Source: Pseudomonas fluorescens (GTDB taxonomy: Bacteria > Pseudomonadota > Gammaproteobacteria > Pseudomonadales > Pseudomonadaceae). From it: a DNA stretch of 64,000 nucleotides. The notes beneath the pieces were generated by a model. That model saw only the letters and a program-made list of their open reading frames with translations, was not told where the DNA came from and ran no database searches. The DNA lies in the NCBI RefSeq assembly GCF_902498185.1, contig NZ_CABVIX010000001.1:62001-126000 (forward strand), read 5' to 3'. The position numbers were made by a program, and so were the translations under genes. Position 1 is the stretch's first letter; every line of letters begins with the position of its first letter. Positions 1-7,830 of the stretch are shown here, in pieces.

Positions 1-197
1 ACCTGGCAGAGCAGGTCCTGGCCCAGGTACTGGCTTTCGAGCGGGTCCTGGGGCAGCAGGGTCAGCAGTTCGTCGAAGCGTTCCAGAAACAGCGCATGGC
101 TTTCTTCCGGCACTTGCTCGGCTTCGCCCAAGGCGACCAGGATGGTGCGCAGGTGCTGGAGCAATTGCAGGTGATAGTGGAGGTGCGGGGTGGCCAT
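1..197 (-). CDS. PA2817-family hypothetical protein (partial, 3' end outside window)
   Basis: Reading leftward from the ATG at 197 gives an open frame beginning MATPHLHYHLQLLQHLRTIL that runs off the window edge, so only the N-terminal 65 residues are visible. The sequence is Leu/His/Gln-rich and looks alpha-helical, with no signal peptide or membrane segment. Position next to fadE and a glutathione S-transferase matches the P. aeruginosa PA2811-PA2817 neighbourhood, where a small conserved protein of unknown function lies beyond fadE. The family name is from memory of that synteny. Function is unknown. Confidence 0.6.
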   Translation of the reverse strand, partial: MATPHLHYHLQLLQHLRTILVALGEAEQVPEESHALFLERFDELLTLLPQDPLESQYLGQDLLCQ

Positions 198-366
198 GGA
201 CAGATACTCATTGTGCGGAAACTGGCGGGAAGTATACGCCTTGCGACAAGTGTCGGCGAGGCGCCGGGCGCGCCAGAGTGCCCGGGCGGGCTGGCATATG
301 TGTCAGTTGTTGGAATGAAGCCTCAACGTTGTAATTGGCTTATTATTCAAGCGCGAGTAGCAACTG

Positions 367-1908
367 ATGCCATTGAACCACCCAGCTGGAAGCCGCGAAC
401 ATTCCTTTGAACCTGTAAGTGAAGTGTCGAGTGAATGGGGGATCGCAGCCATCTACGACTGTAGTGTTTTGAACGCACTGTGGTTCGGAGATTACACAGA
501 CAGTTTAAAAGGGCTCGAAGAGGTCCCGTTCAGGCAAACACTGAGCCAAGGGCGGCAATGGGAGGAGGGGCTAGTGCAATTGGCTGGCGTCTCGGTGTCT
601 TACAACGAGGCGGATGGCACCATTGCTTTGAATAAACGCATCGTCGAAGACCGGCGTGTGATCACCAGGCAGGAGCTCGGCGCGCGCGGCAAAGTGCTCA
701 CACAACTGAGCCGGCAAACGTCAGCCTTGCACAAAGAGCTGCGCGTCGAGGTTGGCCTGGCGGCCAGCTATTGGCGTTATAGCACGGCGGACGGCGGCAG
801 TCTGCGCTTGCAGTGGACGAGCCCGCCTACGTTTTCCATGAGCGACGACGATTATCTTCGGTCCGAGCTGGAGAAACATTATACGAGCGTCAGGAACATG
901 GTGATGACGGAACTGCCATCCCCAGCGTCCACTGCTCTGCATGACATCTGGGTCAGCCATGAAAAGAATCAACATCTGATCAACTTTCTTGTCGTGGATC
1001 GCCCGGTGACATCCGCCGCGTGCTCGATGCGTTCGCCAAGTGCGCCTGCGAGCGGAACTGGCGACGCCGAACGTCACGTGATTCTGTTTTCAGCGGATAT
1101 GTTTCCGTCGGTAAGGCTCAAACTACCACCAGAGGACCGCGACTGGGTGCCTCGACTGTTCGCGCCTCAAGCTACGCACCACTTTGATGAAGGTTTTTAT
1201 CTTGCCGAGACAGAAGCCTACTGGGCATTTTATGCACCTCTCATGGCCTCGCGAGACGCGTCGCCAACGGGTGCCATCACGTCTCGACCTGAGCTCAATC
1301 CTTTAGCGAAAATCGTTTCGGCGGGCGATTCGGTCCATGAGCTGAAAGTGAGCGGGACTTCGTCTGGCGTGGCCTGGACATTGGCCGGAGAGGCCTTGGG
1401 CAAGCTTGAAGTCCAGCTGGAGCAGCCTGTCTACAGGCCGCCGCAAGCATTGAACCCTCAGGCACGGTTGTCAGCCGAGAGCAAGACGCTGCAACCTGCG
1501 GCCTACAAGGTGAATGCGTTTTCGCCCGTTTCCACCGACATCGTCAGAGCAACGGTGGGCCAGCTCAGCGCTGAGGCAATATTCGTTTCTCAGTACCTGA
1601 TTCAAACCCACCATTTCAAGGTTGCCAAGCAGGGATGCACCAACGTCAGCTTTTCGCTCTGCTACGTGAACAAGAACGGAGAAGAGGAGGTCGTTCCGGC
1701 CGCCAACGTCAAGTGGCACATACTGGCGGGCAACGGCACCCTGTCAGAGGCGGGCGTATTCATTCCGGACCCCGTGTCGCCTACGGCCTGCACTGTCGTC
1801 ATGGCTGAAGAGTACAACGAGTTGGTGTGGTACTGGGCGTTGACGGTAATCCCTTCACCGCTGTTCGACGCGGATGCGATCGTGGGCTTCTTTGAAGCCG
1901 AAGCATGA
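367..1908 (+). CDS. hypothetical protein with C-terminal Ig-like (Big-type) domain
   Basis: This 513-aa protein belongs to no family I recognise. It has no signal peptide or membrane helix. Residues about 60-150 are polar and rich in charged and aromatic residues. A middle part (about 190-330) contains W/Y/F-rich strands. The last 90 residues, including VKWHILAGNGTLSEAGVF and a following ACTVVMAEE strand, have the alternating beta pattern of bacterial Ig-like domains of invasin type. Base composition and codon choice look less GC-rich than the neighbours, which suggests an accessory gene. The ATG at 367 has no clear Shine-Dalgarno, so the true start could be further in. It is transcribed towards fadE. 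Confidence 0.7.
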   Translation: MPLNHPAGSREHSFEPVSEVSSEWGIAAIYDCSVLNALWFGDYTDSLKGLEEVPFRQTLSQGRQWEEGLVQLAGVSVSYNEADGTIALNKRIVEDRRVITRQELGARGKVLTQLSRQTSALHKELRVEVGLAASYWRYSTADGGSLRLQWTSPPTFSMSDDDYLRSELEKHYTSVRNMVMTELPSPASTALHDIWVSHEKNQHLINFLVVDRPVTSAACSMRSPSAPASGTGDAERHVILFSADMFPSVRLKLPPEDRDWVPRLFAPQATHHFDEGFYLAETEAYWAFYAPLMASRDASPTGAITSRPELNPLAKIVSAGDSVHELKVSGTSSGVAWTLAGEALGKLEVQLEQPVYRPPQALNPQARLSAESKTLQPAAYKVNAFSPVSTDIVRATVGQLSAEAIFVSQYLIQTHHFKVAKQGCTNVSFSLCYVNKNGEEEVVPAANVKWHILAGNGTLSEAGVFIPDPVSPTACTVVMAEEYNELVWYWALTVIPSPLFDADAIVGFFEAEA

Positions 1909-1978
1909 TTTCGCGGCTTCAGAGAGATGCCTTGGTGACATTGCCGATAACCGCTATCGCCTGATAGACCGGGATTGG

Positions 1979-2008
1979 GGTCTTACGGCCTGAGATGGCC
2001 GCAAGACC
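1979..2008. terminator. stem-loop between convergent genes
   Basis: A 12-nt inverted repeat with one mismatch (GGTCTTACGGCC / GGCCGCAAGACC) and a 6-nt loop lies between the stop of the Ig-like protein and the stop of fadE. There is no T-run on either side, so it may be a weak bidirectional terminator or only an RNA-stabilising hairpin. Confidence 0.35.
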
Positions 2009-2023
2009 TGTCCGTCCCCACTT

Positions 2024-4471
2024 TCAGCGTACCTTGCCCTCGCTCGGCAACAACTCATCCTTGTTGAACGCATCCACATCGATCACCTTGCGCCGCGCCT
2101 TTTCAGCCGCTCGTAGCCGTTCGGCTTCCTCTGGCTGCACCACTGCGGCCCGCAAGGCGGCATCGATCGCCGATTCCCCCGGCACCGTGCCGAGCTTGCC
2201 GGCCTTCAACGCCTGGTGCAGGGTTTTTTGCAACGGCGCGCTGTCGTCCAGCAAGTCACAGGCGTGCTGCAACGCACCTACCGGATCATCAGCCGATTGC
2301 GGGCGATAACATCCTGCCAGCAACTCTTCGAGGGCCGGGTCGCCCTTGCGCCGCCCGATCAGCTCCGCCACCTCGGCATCCAGCTCGTCACTGGGCCCCA
2401 GGTGCCGGCGTCCGAACGGGAACACGACTACCCGCAACGCGCAGCCCATGAAACGGTTGGGGAAATTCTCAAGCAACCGGTCCAGCGCTTTCTCGGCCTG
2501 GCCCAGACTTTCCTCCATGGCCCAGCGCAACAGCGGCTGCATATGCTCGGGTGAACCGAGGTCGTGGTAACGCTTGAGCGCAGCCGAGGAGAGGTAAAGG
2601 TAGCTCAACACATCGCCCAGGCGCGCCGATAGCCGCTCGCGGCGCTTGAGCGCCCCGCCGAGCAGCATCATGCTCAGGTCCGCCAGCAGGGCGAAGGCCG
2701 CGGCCTGGCGGTTTAGTGCGTGGAAGTAGCCTTGGCTCAGCGCATCACCTGGCACCTTCTCCAGGCGCCCCAGGCCCAGGCCCAGCACCAAGGTGCTGGC
2801 CGTGTTACCCACGGCGAAACCGATGTGCTTGAGCAGCAGCTGGTCGAACTCCACCAGCGCCTGCTCCCGGTCCTCGCGCGCAGCGAGGGCCATTTCCTTG
2901 AGCACGTACGGGTGGCAGCGGATGGCGCCCTGGCCGAAGATCATCAGGTTGCGCGAAAGGATGTTCGCCCCCTCGACGGTGATGAAGATCGGCGCGCCCT
3001 GCCAGTTGCGGCCCAGGTAGTTGTTCGGGCCCATGATGATGCCTTTGCCGCCGTGCACGTCCATGGCGTGCTGGATGCATTCGCGGCCACGCTCGGTAAG
3101 GTGGTACTTGAGGATTGCCGAGAGCACCGACGGTTTTTCGCCAAGATCTACCGCCTTGGCGGTCAGCAGGCGCGCGCTGTCCATCAGCCAGGCATTGCCA
3201 CCGATGCGCGCCAGCGACTCCTGGATACCTTCGAATGCCGCCAGTGGCACGTTGAACTGTTCGCGGATACGCGCGTACTGGCCGGTGACCAGGCTGGTGT
3301 ACTTGGCGGCGCCGGTACCCACCGCAGGCAGCGAGATCGAGCGGCCCACCGACAGGCAGTTCATCAGCATCATCCAGCCTTGGCCGAGCATGGCCTGGCC
3401 GCCGATGAGCATGTCCAGCGGCACGAACACATCCTTGCCGCTGTTGGGGCCGTTCATGAAGGCAGCGCCCAGGGGCAGGTGGCGTTTGCCGATGTCCACG
3501 CCGGGGGTATCGGTGGGGATCAGGGCCAGGCTGATGCCCAGTTCCTCCTGCTCGCCCAGCAGGTGGTCGGGATCGTACGCCTTGAAGGCAAGGCCCAGGA
3601 GCGTGGCCACGGGGCCCAGGGTGATGTAGCGCTTCTCCCAGTTCAGGCGCAGGCCGATGACTTCCTCACCGTTCCACTGGCCTCTGCAGATGACACCGGT
3701 GTCGGGCATGGCGCCGGCATCGGAGCCGGCCAGCGGGCCGGTGAGGGCAAAGCAGGGGATCTCGTCGCCGCGGGCCAGGCGGGGCAGGTAGTGGTTGCGT
3801 TGCTCGTCCGTGCCGTAGTGCAGCAGCAGTTCGGCAGGACCGAGGGAGTTGGGCACCATCACCGTCGAGGCCAGGTCGCCGCTGCGGGTGGCCAGCTTCA
3901 TCGCTACCTGGGAGTGGGCGTAGGCGGAGAAGCCCTTGCCACCGTATTCCTTGGGGATGATCAGCGCGAAGAAGCCATGCTGCCTGATGTGTTCCCAGGC
4001 CGCGGGCGGCAGGTCCAGGTCCTGGCCGATCTGCCAGTCGCTGACCAGGGCACACAGCTCATCGGCCGGGCCATCGATGAAGGCTTGCTCTTCCTCGGTC
4101 AGCTTGGCCGCCGGGTAGCCGAGCAGGGTGTTCCAGTCCGGGCGGCCGCTGAACAGTTCGCCGTCCCACCACACGGTGCCCGCGTCGATTGCCTCGCGTT
4201 CGGTCTGCGACATGGGCGGCAGGGTGCGCTGGAACCAGCCGAACATTGGCGCACTGAAGCGCTTGATGCGCAGATCCGGCAGCAGCACGAACGCGGCACA
4301 GGCCGCCAGCAGCAGCCAGAAAATGATCAGCAGCCAGCCTGGTGCGTGGCTGAACACACCCATCAACACCAGGTAGGCCGCCACCGCGCCTAGTGCGGGC
4401 AAAGGCGAGATGCGCCGGTGGGCGAGATACGCCACCCCCAGCACCAGGACCACCAACCACAACAGCAACAT
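2024..4471 (-). CDS. fadE: acyl-CoA dehydrogenase FadE
   Basis: An 815-aa protein, close to the 814 aa of E. coli FadE, which performs the first FAD-dependent oxidation of acyl-CoAs in fatty-acid beta-oxidation. The first 65 residues carry two or three hydrophobic segments (membrane anchoring, typical of this long form). A bulky acyl-CoA dehydrogenase core follows (ALTGPLAGSDAGAMPDTG is the flavin/substrate loop; TVEGANILSRNL lies near the catalytic region). The C-terminal 270 residues form the DUF1974-type extension. The ATG at 4471 is preceded by GGAGGA at good spacing. The gene is monocistronic, with GST divergent upstream. Confidence 0.95.
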   Translation of the reverse strand: MLLLWLVVLVLGVAYLAHRRISPLPALGAVAAYLVLMGVFSHAPGWLLIIFWLLLAACAAFVLLPDLRIKRFSAPMFGWFQRTLPPMSQTEREAIDAGTVWWDGELFSGRPDWNTLLGYPAAKLTEEEQAFIDGPADELCALVSDWQIGQDLDLPPAAWEHIRQHGFFALIIPKEYGGKGFSAYAHSQVAMKLATRSGDLASTVMVPNSLGPAELLLHYGTDEQRNHYLPRLARGDEIPCFALTGPLAGSDAGAMPDTGVICRGQWNGEEVIGLRLNWEKRYITLGPVATLLGLAFKAYDPDHLLGEQEELGISLALIPTDTPGVDIGKRHLPLGAAFMNGPNSGKDVFVPLDMLIGGQAMLGQGWMMLMNCLSVGRSISLPAVGTGAAKYTSLVTGQYARIREQFNVPLAAFEGIQESLARIGGNAWLMDSARLLTAKAVDLGEKPSVLSAILKYHLTERGRECIQHAMDVHGGKGIIMGPNNYLGRNWQGAPIFITVEGANILSRNLMIFGQGAIRCHPYVLKEMALAAREDREQALVEFDQLLLKHIGFAVGNTASTLVLGLGLGRLEKVPGDALSQGYFHALNRQAAAFALLADLSMMLLGGALKRRERLSARLGDVLSYLYLSSAALKRYHDLGSPEHMQPLLRWAMEESLGQAEKALDRLLENFPNRFMGCALRVVVFPFGRRHLGPSDELDAEVAELIGRRKGDPALEELLAGCYRPQSADDPVGALQHACDLLDDSAPLQKTLHQALKAGKLGTVPGESAIDAALRAAVVQPEEAERLRAAEKARRKVIDVDAFNKDELLPSEGKVR

Positions 4472-4689
4472 AATCCGTCCTCCGTGGAATCATCGTGTCA
4501 GCGTGCCAGCAGAGCTTAGACGGCATCCGCGCGGCAGCATCGTCTGTTCAGTGACAGGGTGTGGCGGCAGGAGTTCGTGGGGGATTGGCAGCGGATGTTT
4601 CCCGTGGCGCGATCCGCCGTGTGCAGGGCCGATGGCGGGGCGAGGAATAGAGTAGACTTGGTCTTTCCGCATTCGATCAGGACATCACC

Positions 4690-5313
4690 ATGCTGAAGAT
4701 CTGGGGCCGCAAGAACTCGACCAACGTGCGCAAGGTGCTGTGGTGCGCCCAGGAACTGGGTCTGGATTTCGAGTCGGTCGACGCGGGCGGGGCCTTTGGC
4801 CTGGTCGACGAGCCCGACTACCGCAGCCGCAATCCCAACGGCCTGGTGCCGACCCTCGAGGATGGCGACCTGGTGCTGTGGGAATCCAACGCCATCGTGC
4901 GCTACCTGTGCGCCGAGTACGCGGGTGAGTCCGCCTGGTATATCGATGGCCCGCGCGAGCGCGCGCAGGCAGACAAATGGATGGACTGGACTACCTCGTC
5001 CCTGGCCACGCCTTTCCGCCCGCTGTTCTGGGGCCTGCTGCGCACGCCGCCGGACCAGCAGGACTGGGTCGCGATCAACGCCGCACACAAGACCTGCGCG
5101 CATCTGCTGTCCATCGCCGACCAGGCCCTGGCCCATCAGCCGTACCTCAGCGGCGACGAAATCGGCATGGGTGACATCCCGCTGGGCTGCTTCGTCTACG
5201 CCTGGTTCGAGATGCCCATCGAGCGGCCGGACATGCATCACCTGCGAGCCTGGTACGAGCGCCTCAAGGCTCGCCCGGCCTATCAGGCGGCGGTCATGAC
5301 CGCGCTCACCTGA
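4690..5313 (+). CDS. glutathione S-transferase family protein
   Basis: A 207-aa two-domain GST. The N-terminal thioredoxin-like half starts MLKIWGRKNSTNVRKVLW and contains the conserved cis-Pro region (NGLVPTLEDGD) and the glutathione-binding ES pair in LWESNAIVRYL. The all-helical C-terminal half ends ARPAYQAAV. The Ser/Asn around residues 9-11 are the likely activating residues. Such enzymes conjugate glutathione to electrophiles or act as thiol reductases; the substrate here is unknown. It is encoded alone, divergent from fadE, a pairing also seen at PA2813-PA2815 in P. aeruginosa. Confidence 0.9.
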   Translation: MLKIWGRKNSTNVRKVLWCAQELGLDFESVDAGGAFGLVDEPDYRSRNPNGLVPTLEDGDLVLWESNAIVRYLCAEYAGESAWYIDGPRERAQADKWMDWTTSSLATPFRPLFWGLLRTPPDQQDWVAINAAHKTCAHLLSIADQALAHQPYLSGDEIGMGDIPLGCFVYAWFEMPIERPDMHHLRAWYERLKARPAYQAAVMTALT

Positions 5314-5468
5314 GCCTGTCGGCCTGAACGACACGCCTCACTCGATAGTCACTATCAATATGCATGACTGTACTTGCGCGGCCTGGCCTTGCACCATGCC
5401 CGCACTCACTGCGCCAGTGACCTGATCTGGCGTGTCCTGAACCTTCTTTACCCGGTACGTGACCCGCT

Positions 5469-6401
5469 ATGAGTTCTGCCCTGTCCATCCGACAGCTCAC
5501 CAAGACCTACGGCAACGGCTTCCAGGCCCTCAACGGCATCGATCTGGACGTCGCCGAAGGCGATTTCTTCGCCCTGCTCGGCCCCAATGGGGCCGGCAAG
5601 TCCACCACCATCGGCATCCTCTCGACCCTGGTCAACAAGACCAGCGGCACGGTGAATGTGTTCGGCCATGACCTGGACCGCCAGCCCGCAGCGCTCAAGC
5701 GCAGCATTGGCGTGGTGCCCCAGGAGTTCAACTTCAACCAGTTCGAGAAGACCTTCGACATCGTCGTGACCCAGGCGGGCTACTACGGCATCCCACCCAG
5801 GCTTGCCAAGGAGCGCGCCGAGCAGTACCTGACGCAACTGGGCCTGTGGGACAAGCGCGACGTGCCTTCGCGTTCGCTTTCCGGTGGCATGAAGCGGCGG
5901 CTGATGATTGCCCGTGCGCTCATCCACGAGCCGCGCCTGCTGATTCTCGACGAGCCCACCGCGGGCGTGGATATCGAACTGCGTCGCTCGATGTGGAGTT
6001 TTCTCACCGAGCTGAACCAGAAAGGCATCACCATCATCCTGACCACCCACTATCTCGAAGAAGCCGAGCAATTGTGCCGCCACATCGGCATCATCGACCA
6101 CGGCACCATCGTCGAGAACACCAGCATGCGCAAGCTGCTGGGCAAGCTGCATGTTGAAACCTTCGTGCTCGACATCAGGCAGGAGCTGGCCCAGGCGCCG
6201 GTGCTGGCCGGCTACCCGTGCAGGCTGATCAACCCGCACAGCCTGGAAGTGCAGGTGGACAAGGATGCGGGCATCACCGCGCTGTTCGGCCAGTTGGCGC
6301 TGCAGAACATCGAGGTGCAAAGCCTGCGCAACAAGACCAACCGTCTCGAGGAGCTGTTCGTGTCACTGGTGGAAAAGAACCTGGCGAAGGTGGCGGTATG
6401 A
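5469..6401 (+). CDS. ABC transporter ATP-binding protein (ABC-2 exporter)
   Basis: A 310-aa nucleotide-binding subunit with Walker A GPNGAGKST, signature SLSGGMKRRL, Walker B LLILDEPTAGVD and the switch His in ILTTHYLEEAE. A roughly 80-residue C-terminal extension is typical of ABC-2/DrrA/NodI-like exporters. It pairs with the overlapping permease downstream (ATGA overlap), so the two make one exporter. The substrate cannot be inferred; relatives export drugs, polysaccharides or lipids. The likely counterpart is PA2812 of P. aeruginosa. Confidence 0.93.
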   Translation: MSSALSIRQLTKTYGNGFQALNGIDLDVAEGDFFALLGPNGAGKSTTIGILSTLVNKTSGTVNVFGHDLDRQPAALKRSIGVVPQEFNFNQFEKTFDIVVTQAGYYGIPPRLAKERAEQYLTQLGLWDKRDVPSRSLSGGMKRRLMIARALIHEPRLLILDEPTAGVDIELRRSMWSFLTELNQKGITIILTTHYLEEAEQLCRHIGIIDHGTIVENTSMRKLLGKLHVETFVLDIRQELAQAPVLAGYPCRLINPHSLEVQVDKDAGITALFGQLALQNIEVQSLRNKTNRLEELFVSLVEKNLAKVAV

Positions 6402-7177
6402 ATGTGGAATTGCAGACCAACTGGGTCGCCCTCAACACCATCGTCTACCGTGAAGTAAGACGCTTTTTGCGGATCTGGCCCCAGACCCTGCTGCCACCGG
6501 CGATCACCATGGTCTTGTACTTCGTGATCTTCGGCAACCTGATTGGCCGGCAGATCGGCGACATGGGCGGCTTTACCTACATGGAGTACATCGTGCCGGG
6601 GTTGATCATGATGTCGGTGATCACCAACTCCTACGGCAACGTGGTGTCGAGCTTCTTCGGCAGCAAGTTCCAGCGGTCGATCGAAGAGCTGATGGTCTCG
6701 CCGGTTTCGCCGCACATCATTCTGATCGGCTATGCCATGGGAGGCGTGCTGCGCGGACTGGCGGTCGGCGTGATCGTGACCCTGCTGTCGCTGTTCTTCA
6801 CCGATCTGCAGGTGCACCACCTGGGCATTACCGTGCTGGTGGTAGTGCTGACCGCGACCATCTTCTCGCTGCTGGGCTTCGTCAACGCGGTGTTCGCGCG
6901 CAACTTCGACGACATCTCGATCATACCGACCTTTGTACTGACGCCCCTGACGTACCTGGGCGGGGTGTTCTATTCGATCAGCCTGCTGCCGCCGTTCTGG
7001 CAGACCGTGTCGCTGGCCAACCCGGTGCTGCACATGGTCAACTCGTTCCGCTACGGCATCCTAGGGGTTTCGGATATCCGTATCGGCACGGCCATCACCT
7101 TCATGCTGGTCGCTACTGCGGTGCTGTATACGCTCTGCGTTCGCCTGCTGGTCAGCGGCCGCGGCATGCGTACCTGA
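6398..7177 (+). CDS. ABC-2 type transporter permease
   Basis: A 259-aa inner-membrane permease with six hydrophobic segments and the ABC-2 family motif region (FVLTPLTYLGGVFYSISLLP). The start ATG at 6398 overlaps the TGA of the ATPase gene by 4 nt, giving translational coupling; the upstream open frame in the same phase is shadow sequence. The last 117 nt overlap, in the opposite direction, the 3' end of the DUF2062 gene. Confidence 0.93.
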   Translation: MNVELQTNWVALNTIVYREVRRFLRIWPQTLLPPAITMVLYFVIFGNLIGRQIGDMGGFTYMEYIVPGLIMMSVITNSYGNVVSSFFGSKFQRSIEELMVSPVSPHIILIGYAMGGVLRGLAVGVIVTLLSLFFTDLQVHHLGITVLVVVLTATIFSLLGFVNAVFARNFDDISIIPTFVLTPLTYLGGVFYSISLLPPFWQTVSLANPVLHMVNSFRYGILGVSDIRIGTAITFMLVATAVLYTLCVRLLVSGRGMRT

Positions 7178-7687
7178 CCGCGCCGTCTTGCGCCGGCGCC
7201 ACTGCCGGCCTACCCACCATCGCCAGTAGAACATGGTGAGGCAGTAGGCCAGGGCGCCGAGCAGCACGCCGCATACCACCGAGCCCAGCAGGAAGGGCTG
7301 CCACAGGGTGGAGAGCTGATCGGTGATCCACTCGAAGGTCAGCTCCTCGGGGAGGCTGCGCGGCGGGATCTGCATCAGCCAGGCGCCCACCATGTACGTG
7401 CAGAAAAACACCGGCGGCATGGTGATCGGATTAGTCAGCCAGACCAGGCTGACCGCGATGGGCATGTTGCCACGCACGCCGATCGCCAGGCAGGCAGCCA
7501 GCAGCATCTGCATGGGTATCGGAATGAATGCCGCGAACAGGCCAACGCCCATGGCGCGCGCCACCGAGTGGCGGTTCAGGTGCCAGAGGTTGGGGTCGTG
7601 CAACAGCCGGCCCAGAAAGCGCAGGGACTTGTGCTCCCGGATAGTGGTCGGATCCGGCATGTAGCGTTTGAAAATTCTGCGCGGCAT
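7061..7687 (-). CDS. DUF2062 domain-containing membrane protein
   Basis: A protein of about 208 aa starting MPRRIFKRYMPDP. It has the DUF2062 hallmarks: an HDPNLWHLNRHSVARA stretch, a first helix pair ending in IPIPMQML, and the LVWLTNPITMPPVF motif between membrane segments. About three transmembrane helices and a WRWWVGRQWRRR basic juxtamembrane stretch follow. After that, about 35 polar residues (HAAAADQQANAERIQ and on) are encoded antisense to the end of the ABC permease; I believe the usual family protein stops near the basic stretch. An ATG 36 nt further upstream is possible but less typical. Function unknown. Confidence 0.85.
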   Translation of the reverse strand: MPRRIFKRYMPDPTTIREHKSLRFLGRLLHDPNLWHLNRHSVARAMGVGLFAAFIPIPMQMLLAACLAIGVRGNMPIAVSLVWLTNPITMPPVFFCTYMVGAWLMQIPPRSLPEELTFEWITDQLSTLWQPFLLGSVVCGVLLGALAYCLTMFYWRWWVGRQWRRRKTARSGTHAAAADQQANAERIQHRSSDQHEGDGRADTDIRNP

Positions 7688-7830
7688 GTAGGGTCTCGGC
7701 TGAGTGAGTGGGCCAGTATGCACCCGATTGCCTGAATGCCCTGTTCAGACTTTGTGACAAATATTAAGCAGGCACGCCTTCACCCTTGGTCTATTCCTCT
7801 CCAGGCGTTTTTCGTTTTGGAGCGGTAGTC

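Noticed and set aside
2720..4393. A 557-codon plus-strand frame opposite fadE
   Set aside because: Antisense shadow, His/Ala/Gly/Gln-rich with no domain; fadE is complete on the other strand.
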